DNA from: Entonaema liquescens
Taxonomy: Eukaryota; Ascomycota; Sordariomycetes; Xylariales; Xylariaceae
Assembly (NCBI GenBank): GCA_902805475.1
Contig: CADCSX010000003.1
Span: 868,001-932,000, forward strand
Direction of reading: 5' to 3'
DNA length: 64,000 nt
Both the position numbers and the translations under genes were made by a program. This document shows, in pieces, positions 23,044 through 34,040 of the stretch. A model generated the notes under the pieces. The model made no database searches and had not been told where the DNA came from. It saw only the letters and a program-made list of their open reading frames with translations. Within the stretch, counting starts at the first letter, position 1, and every line of letters starts with the position of its first letter.

Positions 23044-24105
23044 AAGAACAGTACAGAGAAGTGCTGAATCAAGATCCCACTATTTTTATCTATCCAACCG
23101 ATACGATATATAATGTCTACGATATATTACCCAGCCAGCCCAGGGAAATCCTGTTTGGGGCACCGATTGGCGAGTCTGCCGAGCTATTATAGAGCAATTC
23201 AGAACTGAGGCTCGTGTACGAGTGGAGCCCGGAGAGTAAACTTATTATATAATTGCTAGTTATAAGCCCGGGCGCCTCCATATGACGAAAGCTTCAACGC
23301 ATGTAAGCAAAACCCACTATTCGAACCCGTCGCATCACTACACTCGCGCCATAGGCGATTCGAACCATTGTTTGTCTTCGATAAATGTATTAGTTACACT
23401 TGGCTTGGCGGCAAGATAGTCCAGTCTATCCGGAGACGGGACTTTTTAGAGGTGCGAAGGAAGAGACAGGGGCCAGACCGGGCCAGATTCCCTTTGTCAG
23501 CGGAGGAAAAGGGAGAAAGGGAGTTCTTGGACCAAACCGGCCAGACCCTTTTCTCATGTCGGAGGGTGGGGGGTCGTGTTTATAAGGGCCGGTGAGGTTT
23601 AACCTAGTTGGAAGAGAGGAAGGGGAAAGCGCGTGGGAAAAGGGACGTACATAAGCATAGTATATTACCTAGGTTTGTAGGCTCTACGATCAAGTGATAT
23701 CTTAATAATTCGCTTTTTGCTTAAATTTGCGGGGTACTTTTTTCTATGATGTGGTGTTGATGTTATGTGATGGGTGTTGATGTCTTACGAGTCGTTTAAG
23801 CTAGGCTTCTTATTATGCAGGGTTATTGAATATTTCAATGACTGGAACTATAGTAAAGTTGGTTATCAACCCTGAAGTGGTCGTTGAGAGATTTAAAGAT
23901 ACGGATGAGAGTGAGAATAGGTATTCTTAAGCGTTATATGTGTCATATTATAAATACCTTCGTCGCTTACTAGTAATATAGCTTCACTTAGAGATACCTA
24001 CGTTCTCTATATCTCCTGAAATTCCTATTCGACCTGTCTATACATTAAGTATTTATCCTACCCCTTACCACCCAGACACAATACAACCCAAATCTTCTCA
24101 TCTAG
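23044..24105. other. Shared 3' region of formin and the FMN oxidase gene
   Basis: About 1.06 kb between convergent genes. I see short frames around 23370-23595 with no motif and no gene-like properties. Confidence 0.5.
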
Positions 24106-25635
24106 TTAAAATAACTCATCCTCTTTAACAAGCACGCCACTATTCAGATCCTCCGGCGCTACAGACCCTATCCCGGAGAGATGCAGTGTAAGCTCCAAAT
24201 CCCCCAGCAGGCTCCGCAACACATGCGCAACGCCCTCTTCGCCGCCGAGCACCAACCCGTATACATACGGGCGTCCGACGAGACACATATCCGCGCCGAG
24301 GGCAAGTGCTTTGGCGATATCCGCGCCGCTGCGGATCCCGGAGTCGAAGAGGATTTGCAGTTTTTTCTTTTTCTTCTTCTCCCTGTTCTTCATACCTTCG
24401 ACTCCAGAGCTATCGGGGAATGGAGAGGGAGAGGGAGAGGGAGAGGGAGATGAATTCAAGGCCTGCACTACCCCCCTCAACGCCCCCAGCGAACTCACGC
24501 CCCCATCCGCCTGCCGTCCTCCGTGGTTACTCACGACGAGGCCGTCGACGAGGCCCGAGGCGGCGATGGCGCGCGCGTCGGAGGCGCTCTGGATGCCTTT
24601 GAGGACGATGGGGCCGGCCCAGTGCGCGCGGAGGAGGGATATGTCGGCGAGGGTGTGCGTTGAGCCGGGGAAGATGGTGCGCGTCCATTCTGCTGCTGCG
24701 GCGGCGAGGTCCTGCTCGACGGAAACGCCGGGGTGTTTTTGCGAGAAGTGGGAGCGGAAGATTGGGTCGGAGAGCCCGATGGCGATGCCTACTTGGTCGG
24801 AGCGGAGGAAGGGGTTGTATCTTTGTGGTTTGACGGTTAGTTGTTGGTTGTTTGATAGAATGGAAAGAGAAAGGAATATGAATAGGGGTATAGCATCACT
24901 CACCCATTATCCATATCACTCGGCCTCCAGCCCAATATATACGTATCCAGCGTAACCACCAACACGCTATACCCAGCCCTTCCCGCGCGCTCCAGCATCG
25001 ACACCGTGATATCATCGTGCTCCCTCGCCGGCCAATATAACTGAAACCACCTCTCCGCCTTCCCCGTCTTCTTCCGCCCCGGCATCGCTCGCCCGCGCCA
25101 CGTCCTCGATACTCGCACTGCTCGCCGTGCTCAGTATAAACAGGACTTTCTCCCGCGCCGCCGCCCGCGCAGCCGCGAGCTCGCCCTCCGGATTCATGAT
25201 CTTCTGGACGCCGATGGGCGCGCAGGCGATGGGGTACGGGAGACGTCGACCTAAAACATCTACAGTGAGATCTGGGAACACCTTTTCGTTTTTGTTTTCT
25301 TTTTCCCCTTCTCTCTCACTCTCGCTCTTCTCGCCATCTCCGTTCTGGGGAACTCGACCGAGCCCCAGCCGCCGCGGCACTATAGACCACTTCGCAAACG
25401 CCTCCCTGTTCTTGCGCGCCGTCTCGCCGGTCCCCGCACACCCGAGCACGTACCCCCTCGCGTCGGCGGACATGCGCTGCGCGGCGAGGGACTCCCATTC
25501 CAGCGGCTTGAAGGTAAACGGGGGCCGCTGGTACCGCAGGCCGCGCTGGTAGACATCTGCTTCGTAGGCGATGGGGTCTGGGTCGGAGTGTTTCTCCGTG
25601 TTGGGACGGGTGCTGGGGTGGGATTGGGAAGCCAT
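24106..25635 (-). CDS. FMN-dependent 2-hydroxyacid oxidase/dehydrogenase (lactate oxidase family), frame broken
   Basis: Minus strand, exons 24904-25635 and 24106-24820 (83-base intron, GTGAGT donor, ACTAACC branch); ~482 residues. Family marks in order: PIACAPIGVQKI, STASSASIEDVARA, WFQLYWP, VLVVTLDT, PIVLKGI (active-site Lys), GLVVSNHGGRQ (catalytic His, substrate Arg), LFDSGIRSGADIAKAL and VGRPYVYGL. It oxidises small 2-hydroxyacids such as L-lactate with FMN. No cytochrome b5 domain is present, so it is closer to lactate 2-monooxygenase-like proteins than to yeast Cyb2; the exact substrate is unknown. The frame shifts between ARASDAG and ERWFQLYWP, a span with two C4 runs (25062-25065 and 25077-25080); one extra C in each restores the frame and family spacing. 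A Ser-Pro repeat plus Lys run (near 24365-24450) is an odd insertion before the FMN-phosphate site. Confidence 0.85.
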
Positions 25636-26656
25636 ACCTATTATATGCTAGACAGATAGGTATTTAGGGAGGAAAGAGAAGTAAAGTAAAACTATCAGTA
25701 ATAATACTTCCGTCTATACTAATAACCACGTCGCAATCCTCGGCACCGTTGGCCGAGACCACGTCATCTTCCATGCGGGTACGAAGTTCACAGCGAGGTT
25801 TTTATGCGCGGGCCTACGTTTTCATGATGTCATATGTCAAGAGATCGAGCAGATAGTTGTTTGCTTAAGATACGTAAGTATAATAGAAACACTTTGTGCT
25901 ACTCTATTTACGCTGTCTCATCGCCTTATATGAGGCTATATTGACCCAGCATTTCTAAGCTGAGCCCAAGTCTTGGCTATGGGCACATGGTTCGGGAAAC
26001 GAGTTACTGAGGGGCAACTTAAGTTTTGGAATAATAAATAACACGCTGTATCGAGATAAATATACGGGCTGATGGGTATTATATATAAATTATATCTCAT
26101 CAAGTCTACCTTTTATAGAAAAAAGGACTTCTCAGCGCTAGGCTATGTGGTAATGTACTCAAAGCAGGTAGACTATATATTACGTGCTCTTAAAAGGGGG
26201 CTCACTAACACCTAGGTTACTTCATTTCATCACATATCACTCATCATGTAAGAAAGGAGTCTCTTCGACAAACCCTCCTTATTCCCGGCACGAAATTCAA
26301 ACAGAATATGTGGTCTCACCTATATTCTCTTAGTTCTCACCCTTTACCCTACCTAAATAACCAAACACATAAATCTACAGCACTACCCAAATCTCAACAT
26401 ATAGAAGTAAACCAAAAACACCGTTTCATTTATCTTAGCACACACACCCCCAGCGCCAATCAGCCGGTCGTCGTTTTATTACAAGAATTTCTAGGTCTAT
26501 ATAATACAAGCCCCGGCGGTGCGCACGCGCACGCGCGTACCCGAGCCGATGTGTATCGATGTAAAAAGCCTTGCGCCCCGCGCCACCGTGTCAGTCCGTT
26601 ATGCATGCATGTATCGCAGTCAATCATTTATATCACCATTTCAATGCGTTTCTTCT
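25636..26656. other. Intergenic, FMN oxidase to SEC16
   Basis: About 1.0 kb on the promoter side of the oxidase and the 3' side of SEC16. It has a GCGCACGCGCACGCGCG purine-pyrimidine run (26520-26536) that could adopt Z-DNA. No gene is supported. Confidence 0.5.
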
Positions 26657-29600
26657 TTACTTTGCCATAACATCCACATAGCGTCCCGTCTTCTTCGCTT
26701 TCTTGCCTCCCTTCCGAGGTCCCGCCGCGCCGAGCAGGTCGTCGATGCTGCTCGCGTTGCTTAGGCTAGTAGCCGGTCTGCTAGGCGGTGCGCTGGGAGG
26801 TCCGCCCGGAGCACTACTCGTACTCTGACCCGAGACGGACCGCGTCATAGGTGGTGCACCCCCCGGAACCATGAGGTTATCGTGGGACATGGCACTTCTT
26901 AGCAGAGTAGGCGCGGGTGTAAGATGAGCACGAGGGGGGCCGGCGGGAGGGGCACCTAACCCTCCTGGAGGAGCTGATGTAGGCCCCGGCGGTGGGGGTG
27001 TACCGTTACGAGAGGCAGCGCGAGGAGGCGGCGGTGTTGCCGCTTTAACAGGAGTGTTCTCTGCTCCCGGCTTCTTATTGACCCAGCGCTTGAGTTCTGG
27101 ATCATATACGAAGCTACTGGCTTCGCCAAGTTTAGCCTTGATGGGTTTGTTCGCTGGTTCAAGCGACTCTTTCTTGCCGCCGCCACCGAACCATCCTCCA
27201 AAGCCCCAGCCTTTCTTGGCTGCCTTTGCCTCAGCAGCTCGTTTTTCTGGGAATTTGTTAGCTTCGTATCGACAAGGGACGCTAGTTCTGTACTTACCCT
27301 CTTCCTCAGCAATCTTGCGAACCATCTCCGCATTCTCCCTGTCCATCTCCTCCTTGCTCTTCCCTTGTGGCTTCAAGCCGGGAATGTCATCTTCATCGTC
27401 ATCGAAGAAGCTCTTCTTCTTAGGTTTCGGCTCACTTGGAGAGTCGCCCTCATCACCAGCTGGACCTGGCTCATAGGATGGAGGTTCGAAGCTGGATGGT
27501 TGGTACGAAGGTGGCTCGTATCCACCTGAGTAACTCTCAGATTGGCTAGTTGGTGCTTCGAAGGAATTCGTTAACGGCGGCTCATATCCATACGAGGGAG
27601 GTTGATAGCCTTGCGTCGCGCTCGTGTCATTTACTGATACTTCCGGTTTCGACTCCGTAGGCGAGACTTGCGACTGAGAAGTATTGGGGTTTGGCGAGGT
27701 TTGCGCCCCATACGGATCGTAACCCGGGAATGAGATCCCAATACCTGTAGCCTGTTGGGCTGAGTCTGATCCTCGGGAGACTGGCGTATATGGGGATGCT
27801 TGAGAGGCGGTCGGTGCCGAAGGCTGATACACGGGGGTGGAAACGGTATGCTCGGGGGCGTAAGGACTTCCATACGCAGACTGCATGTCCGATCCTCTTC
27901 TTGCTGGTAACTCAAAGGAGCCTCGTGTAATCTCACCCGATGTCCTTTCCATTGAGGACCTAGGAGCCGGGTTGTAAGAAGAGCTAGGGTCGTATGGATT
28001 CGAAGACTGAGATGTTACTGGTGCATAGCGGGAAGCTGTCTTATTAGCTTGGAGGGTAGGAGACGGGTTGCCGTTTCCGTATACTTCGAAATTTGAAACG
28101 GACGGAGATCGACTCATTGACGGTGTTCCGCCTGCAATACGAGCAAAGGGCCCGGATTCAGTACCGGCCTCGCCCGAGGCAGCATTACCGGAACCATCAT
28201 CATCATCACCAGCAACGAACTTGTTGAAGCGGCTCCACATATTGTTAGACACTTTGTCCATACTGGGTTTTGGAATCCACGAAGATGACTCTTCCTTTGG
28301 AGCCTGTTTTAATCTTCTCATAAGATCATCCGCGGCGGACTCTAGAATAGGGTGGTAGTAAGGCGACCTCTTCGTCTGCGCGGTGATCGCGTTGTATATA
28401 CCCTCGCAGTATTGTAAGGCCTTATCTCTAAACCCGTATTCAGCAAGAGTCATAGCATGTTGGAGCTTGTAAGCAGCCAAGTGTGGACAGCTTTGTACGG
28501 CGTTCGAGCCACCCGCAAGGGACAGTCCATACTCATAGACTTCGCTAAGTTGCAAAGCCTCGGTTTCCTTCGCAAACTGGTCGGCTTGACGCCGGTGATC
28601 GGCCCCGACAAGAACGAAGTTGACGTTCGGGTCATCAAGCCCTCCAAAAACAGCACTGTTCCTAGCAAAGATGTAGCAAATATGAGCTGCTTCCGCTCTT
28701 CCATATCCAGAGAGCAAGTTACCAAGTGATCTTAAAGCTTGAGCATCGCCAAAACTCCTGTTGCTCAGTATTAACCCAAGCGTCTCGCGCCATTTGTCGA
28801 GGCCCGCCAATGCATCCTGGGATGCACCAATAGAAGCTGAAGTAGATATAAGCTGGAGACCTGCCCGCGCGTGCACCGGGACCAGCTCGTCCACTGACTC
28901 CTCAAAATTTCCAGAAAGAACGCCGTAAAGAGCAGCAAGTGACTCGTTTCCGTGTCCCGGATGGTTCACCTCCTTCTTGATGAACTCCTGTGCAACCTTC
29001 TTGTACAATTCCGGACTCTGCATCGTGTTCGAAATAAGCATCGCGTGACCCCAGAGCCTCTTGTCTACCGCGGCCCAAACAGCCTTCTCCCGGTCACCGG
29101 ACAACAGGTGGTGCCGGATCTGCTCTACAGTCGTAGAATCGACGGCGTCCGATTGCAAGTTCGTTACAGTTGAAGAAATTCCCGTCAGGTCGGCTCCAGT
29201 AGAGATTGCAGCTGCAAGCTCTGGGTTATTAGTGTCAAGGCCAGGCGAGATAACTTCCCTAACAGCCTTTTCTACTGTAGGGTTTCCTTCGAGAAGACCA
29301 TCATGTTCAACGAAAACCCGTAGAATCTTCCATAATAATACCCGCTCAACAGCTCTTTTGTCCTCGTGTGAAACATGGTGTAGAAATGACAGGTTTGGTA
29401 GGCTCCTTTCAAGAGTATCGATACCAGCCGTCAGCCACGCTATAGTCTCTTTCTTCTTCGACTTGCCCTTCAAAGGCCCTGGAAATTTGGCTAGGCGCTC
29501 TTCCAGCGGTTGGATATCCTTGGCATGCCGTACCTTCACCTCACCTGGGCTGCGTACAATCATCGGGGCCGTTTGGCTTATGCCATAGCGAGGAACGTTG

Positions 29601-32527
29601 GTTGGGAAAGAGGTCACAATCGTACCTCCCACACCCCATGTAATGACAGGGCAACCTTGCCACCTCTTCAGCGGGTCTTTCTCTCGCCCATCAGTAGGCG
29701 GAACAAGATTAAGATACTGAGACATGCCCCGAGCTCTGATAGCAGGCCGAGCTACGTCTGCATTCGGTATCTCTCGCGGAGAGGTAGCGCCTTGTACGGA
29801 CGACGGCCGAGGGACAGGTTCAATTGGCCTTATCCCAGCCCGATTTCCATACAGCGCCCCGGGTGATTGGGTTTGAGATCGAGGTGGTGGCACAAAGTTG
29901 ACCTCCTTGTGCGGCACAGATGCAGGAGACATCGGTACATAACTTGACACCGCCCTCTTAGGGGGGGATATCGCGTTATAAGTAGGAGTGCCGAGAGGCG
30001 GGGGTGTATGCCTAGCTTGCCTGGGACTATATTTCGATTCAGACGGGGCCTTAGGCGCAACAGGCGGAGATCGTAGCTGGGACTGCTCCTCCTCAACCTC
30101 TTGAGTTGGTGGTAATGAAGGAACCCTTGTAAGGCGAGGCTCGTATTGAGATGAGCTGCTTCGGCGTTCAGAGCTGACTTCGGCGTTCATAGGACTTGGT
30201 ATCGACTTTTCGTGAGTGATTTCGAAGTGGGAGTGGGCAAGGGGACTGGAAGTTCGCGGTTGGTGTGCGAGCATCGGGGGTGGAACAGCCGCATATCCAC
30301 TACTAGTAGACCGTACGGAGGGGGGGGCAGGAGAATAACGGCTAGCAGCAGGCGGTGGAATTCCGTTTGCCACTGATAGTTGAGGCGGCGCAGGAGAGTA
30401 TCTTGAAGTCGTAACAGGAGGAGCACTTGGCGGAGGCAGCGAACTAGACTGCAACGAAGTATAGGGATTAACACGTTCGGGCGCAACTAATGACGCGATG
30501 CCAGGTGCTTGCTCTTGTGGAGAAAAGGGAGGTTGCGAGGTAGGTGATGTTAAAGGCGAACCATGAGGGGGACCGTGTGGAGGCTGCCCGTGTGGGCTTA
30601 GCTGAGGTGAGGCAGAAAGGTGACTATGTCGCGACGCGGGTCGGGGCTTGGACGTCATAGGCAAATCTTCGAAGAAGCTAGATTTAGATTTTAACTGAGG
30701 GGTAGACTTCTGAGATGCCGCCGCCGGTGGTGGTGGCGGTTGGCTTGAGTGGCTTGAACCAGGAGGGGATAAACTCGCGTTCGAGCCTCCTGTAGGGGGT
30801 GGCTGGGCATACAGGCTCGCACTCCTTGGAGGGGCAGCGGGAGGTCCGAGGGACGCGTTATTAGCACGCGGGAGTTGCTGCATACTTATCCGCTTCTTCG
30901 GTTTGACAACTTCCATCGGAAGGTCATAAGGTGAAGTATATCCACCCTTAGCCTTATCAGCAAAACTCTGTGCTTTAGGCATAGCTGGCTTAGGAGGTGG
31001 CTCGAATCCACCCATTGTGGGAGGAGGAGCCGTAGCCGGGTGCGCATAAGAAGGACGTTGCGGTGACTGCAATTGACCAACAACTGGCGCTGGTGCGTAA
31101 GGGTTTGGATTTAACTGCGCTGGATGTTGGAAACTATCAGGGGTATAACGGCCATTGAAGCCTGCTGACTGAGACTGCACAGCTATAGTAGGCTGAGATA
31201 CCGATACCACCGGTGCCGCTGGCGTCTCCTCAGTCGTATCTTCCAAAAACCCTTCATCATCACTTCCAAATATATCTGCTGGATCAAGCTCCTTAGTCTC
31301 GGCAGTCGAATCCAATAAGAAATCCTCGTCGTCGTCAAAAGCAGCCGCCCACTTCGCGTCGATATCAACGGTTTCTGGTTTGGTTTCGGCCTCTTCCTTT
31401 GCATGGGTCTCAGAGTCGCCGTTTACGGCATGTTGTACAGGCGTGTCTAAATCCGCTGGTTCCTCTGGTGTGGCCTCCTTGACTGGAGACGGGAGCTCTG
31501 AATTTGATTCTTCTGCCCCTGCCGCCGAATCCGCAACTTGTCCCATAACCATAGATGTAGATTTCCTCTGTAAAGTGTGCTCAAAGCTAGCATTTCCTTC
31601 TAGGTGAGAAGTCCCCTTGGTTACCTGACTAAAAAAGTCATCGCCTCCTTCAACATCATCTTGAGCAAATGCATCTTCAAGGCCTGCGGCCTCATGCTCA
31701 TGGTGGCCCTCTGGATCATGCTGCTCATTCTGTGGAATCAACGGTAGCCCTTCCTCGAATCGTGCATCCGACTCCTCCTCTGCAGTACCCACAATCTCTC
31801 CACCAACATACTGCTGGGACGAGCTTCCGGTTGCGCCAACCTCATCATCAACATGTTGACCTTCGCCAAGAGGATCGGGAAACTCGGATTGTGCAGCTGG
31901 ATGTGTATCTATATCATCCTTCTCCAAGTCATGCAGGATATCTTGGGCTTGAGTTGAAGGGGGTGGGTGATCGAATCCGTCGTTAGTCGCATCTTCCCTT
32001 TGCGGTACTGCGGGAAATGAGTTTGTCCTCTCGTTTGGTGGCATGAATTTAAAAGGGTCCGTGTCCGATCGCTGCAAGCTCAACTCGCTCTCTTCGTCAT
32101 CGTTAAAGCTTACCTCGTGAGACACGGTACGCGCAAACGAGATTTGGCTAGAATGCTTGGCCGCGTTGCTCGTCCGAGTAGTTTCCGCTTGGGCAAGTTC
32201 GTGTTCGTAGTCGGGTACATCAGCACCGTCATCCCGCGCGGTCGCAGCGGGTGAATGTTCAGAAAGACCCCATGCGTTCTCCCCAGCGTCATCATGATTA
32301 AATTGGTCTAAAAACGCGCTGTCGCTTGCACGTTCAGGCTTGGTGTCCTCTTCTATTATTTCGTTATTTGACATATCCTGAGCTGGATGCTCAATCGCGT
32401 GCTCATTATCGGCATTCACTTCTTGATTCTGCGTCGACTGGGTCGAGTCGAGGTCTGATATTTGGTTGTTATCGTTATTAGTATATGGCATCTTAGCCGG
32501 ATGCCACGTCGCACTTGAGGCATCCAT
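26657..32527 (-). CDS. SEC16: Sec16, COPII coat assembly scaffold at ER exit sites
   Basis: Single exon, ~1956 residues. ATG 32527 (MDASSATWHPAKMPY) is chosen; the three codons before it need a non-ATG start. Layout: acidic disordered N-terminus (1-400), long Pro/Ser/Gln-rich disordered region (400-930), central conserved domain from ~936 (YLNLVPPTDGREKDPLKRWQ, WGVGGTIVTSFP) with alpha-solenoid to ~1420 (LLSGDREKAVWAA, RLWGHAMLIS, GNLLSGYGRAEAAHICYIFA), a second disordered region, and a C-terminal part (KKKSFFDDDEDDIPG, PELKRWVNKKPG, ending RYVDVMAK). Sec16 gathers Sar1, Sec23/24 and Sec13/31 and marks sites where COPII vesicles bud; these roles are known from yeast and animals. The reading frame is intact through nearly 6 kb. 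Confidence 0.95.
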   Translation of the reverse strand: MDASSATWHPAKMPYTNNDNNQISDLDSTQSTQNQEVNADNEHAIEHPAQDMSNNEIIEEDTKPERASDSAFLDQFNHDDAGENAWGLSEHSPAATARDDGADVPDYEHELAQAETTRTSNAAKHSSQISFARTVSHEVSFNDDEESELSLQRSDTDPFKFMPPNERTNSFPAVPQREDATNDGFDHPPPSTQAQDILHDLEKDDIDTHPAAQSEFPDPLGEGQHVDDEVGATGSSSQQYVGGEIVGTAEEESDARFEEGLPLIPQNEQHDPEGHHEHEAAGLEDAFAQDDVEGGDDFFSQVTKGTSHLEGNASFEHTLQRKSTSMVMGQVADSAAGAEESNSELPSPVKEATPEEPADLDTPVQHAVNGDSETHAKEEAETKPETVDIDAKWAAAFDDDEDFLLDSTAETKELDPADIFGSDDEGFLEDTTEETPAAPVVSVSQPTIAVQSQSAGFNGRYTPDSFQHPAQLNPNPYAPAPVVGQLQSPQRPSYAHPATAPPPTMGGFEPPPKPAMPKAQSFADKAKGGYTSPYDLPMEVVKPKKRISMQQLPRANNASLGPPAAPPRSASLYAQPPPTGGSNASLSPPGSSHSSQPPPPPAAASQKSTPQLKSKSSFFEDLPMTSKPRPASRHSHLSASPQLSPHGQPPHGPPHGSPLTSPTSQPPFSPQEQAPGIASLVAPERVNPYTSLQSSSLPPPSAPPVTTSRYSPAPPQLSVANGIPPPAASRYSPAPPSVRSTSSGYAAVPPPMLAHQPRTSSPLAHSHFEITHEKSIPSPMNAEVSSERRSSSSQYEPRLTRVPSLPPTQEVEEEQSQLRSPPVAPKAPSESKYSPRQARHTPPPLGTPTYNAISPPKRAVSSYVPMSPASVPHKEVNFVPPPRSQTQSPGALYGNRAGIRPIEPVPRPSSVQGATSPREIPNADVARPAIRARGMSQYLNLVPPTDGREKDPLKRWQGCPVITWGVGGTIVTSFPTNVPRYGISQTAPMIVRSPGEVKVRHAKDIQPLEERLAKFPGPLKGKSKKKETIAWLTAGIDTLERSLPNLSFLHHVSHEDKRAVERVLLWKILRVFVEHDGLLEGNPTVEKAVREVISPGLDTNNPELAAAISTGADLTGISSTVTNLQSDAVDSTTVEQIRHHLLSGDREKAVWAAVDKRLWGHAMLISNTMQSPELYKKVAQEFIKKEVNHPGHGNESLAALYGVLSGNFEESVDELVPVHARAGLQLISTSASIGASQDALAGLDKWRETLGLILSNRSFGDAQALRSLGNLLSGYGRAEAAHICYIFARNSAVFGGLDDPNVNFVLVGADHRRQADQFAKETEALQLSEVYEYGLSLAGGSNAVQSCPHLAAYKLQHAMTLAEYGFRDKALQYCEGIYNAITAQTKRSPYYHPILESAADDLMRRLKQAPKEESSSWIPKPSMDKVSNNMWSRFNKFVAGDDDDGSGNAASGEAGTESGPFARIAGGTPSMSRSPSVSNFEVYGNGNPSPTLQANKTASRYAPVTSQSSNPYDPSSSYNPAPRSSMERTSGEITRGSFELPARRGSDMQSAYGSPYAPEHTVSTPVYQPSAPTASQASPYTPVSRGSDSAQQATGIGISFPGYDPYGAQTSPNPNTSQSQVSPTESKPEVSVNDTSATQGYQPPSYGYEPPLTNSFEAPTSQSESYSGGYEPPSYQPSSFEPPSYEPGPAGDEGDSPSEPKPKKKSFFDDDEDDIPGLKPQGKSKEEMDRENAEMVRKIAEEEGKYRTSVPCRYEANKFPEKRAAEAKAAKKGWGFGGWFGGGGKKESLEPANKPIKAKLGEASSFVYDPELKRWVNKKPGAENTPVKAATPPPPRAASRNGTPPPPGPTSAPPGGLGAPPAGPPRAHLTPAPTLLRSAMSHDNLMVPGGAPPMTRSVSGQSTSSAPGGPPSAPPSRPATSLSNASSIDDLLGAAGPRKGGKKAKKTGRYVDVMAK

Positions 32528-34040
32528 CGAGTACAATGATCGCGAACTAGATAAGCATATAGAAATGGAAAGGCCGCCGTAAGATAGAATTAGGAAACGA
32601 TACTATCAAGTCGAAATCAAGTTAGTTTTCGTACACACCAATAAGTACGGGACAAAGTCGCATGCCAGATGCTAGAGACTAATAGTTGATTAGGGGCAAA
32701 CAGTGCAATTATGTAGGTAGGTAGTTATGTATAATTACCCTTGGTAAGGTAAATGCTGTAGCAAGGGAATGGTATCGCGCGACACATGCCAAAACAATAA
32801 AAAGAACACAACTCACTTATACAAGAACAACTAATAAAGCGTTTATTTCTCGACTCGTTACAAGCCAACCTCCATGATCATTTTAGAGTAGCAATTATCG
32901 TTATTGCTTTTCTTGGGCACCCGGAGGAAATTGGGAGGAAAAAATGGGAAAAGATGAGGCAAAGTGGCAGATCCACAAGAGGTTACCTTGAACTTTACAT
33001 ATCTACCAGGTAGGTATGTATGTATATATGTATGTACATCCAACTATCGTCCGTTGAGGCCATGTTCTCTTCAATCACCCATGTACCCATGCAGCTTACA
33101 CACTAACCTTAGTTACTTTAGTTACATAGTTACTTTACCTATGTCTATGCATAGCACAAACTCACGCTAAGAAGTACCTGGGTTAGCGGGACTTGCGGAA
33201 TAAATGACATAACCCGGGTCATGATGGGAATAGGTATTGGAATCTTGCTTCCATAGAAGACAACATGTCCGTTTTAATTATTGTAATTATCCGACAAGTC
33301 AACGTACGCCGAATACTTCGATTAATCGAGTCCATAACCATATCCAGCTTAAATCTCTCAAGCACCCCGGAAATATTATAATATATTACCATTACCTATG
33401 CTTATTCGATAATGATTAAGTCGTCGATAGATTTATTATTGATCATTGATCATTGATCATTGAATACGCGGAGAATGAAGTACATTAGTAATTTGTACCT
33501 CTCTGGCGAAATCTTGGTAAATGAGTACCTACTTACAGTAGGTAATGTACGTACTGACTGACACACATTACATTTATGGGAACTTATGGGAACTTGACGT
33601 AAAGCAGCCGGGCGCAACGGGTCCCTGATTCCGTGCCTGCATTGCCTCGATTCCCTGCTTTCTTTATGATTGGTTAGGTCATAGGTGGATCTTACAGAGC
33701 TTCGAGAACCAATTAGCATCACAAGCTCCCAGCCCTGGAGCTTATTTTTAGGTGTTGACCCTTAGCACGGTGCGCTCCGACGTCCGATTCCCAAGCTTCC
33801 GGTTCGAAGTCTCTGGCTCGTTTAAGCAACGATTTGTTATCCTTTTCTTAAACTCCTTTTATATCTTGATCGTCAGTCTATCCACTAAGGAGTCAATTTC
33901 AGGGCGAACAAATACGGTGATAAGGAGATAAGCAGTAGAAGCTTCTATTCCGGCTTATCATATGTCATCTCAAAGCTATCCCTTGTTCTTCCCCCCATCT
34001 CTGTGCCGTAGAAATATATTATCCCCAGATATCCCCTTCA
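32528..34040. other. Intergenic, SEC16 to FAD oxidase
   Basis: About 1.5 kb. It has several tetranucleotide runs such as GTATGTATGTA (near 33013) and the ATTGATC tandem repeat (33438-33463). The SEC16 promoter lies on the left. No gene is supported. Confidence 0.5.
33438..33463 (+). repeat. 7-bp tandem repeat ATTGATC, ~3.7 copies
   Basis: Perfect units; each contains the palindrome TGATCA across the junction, so the run can also form short hairpins. Confidence 0.85.

Noticed and set aside
23290..23430. Two GGTTCGAA words on the minus strand resembling tRNA B boxes
   Set aside because: No cloverleaf can be drawn around either of them.
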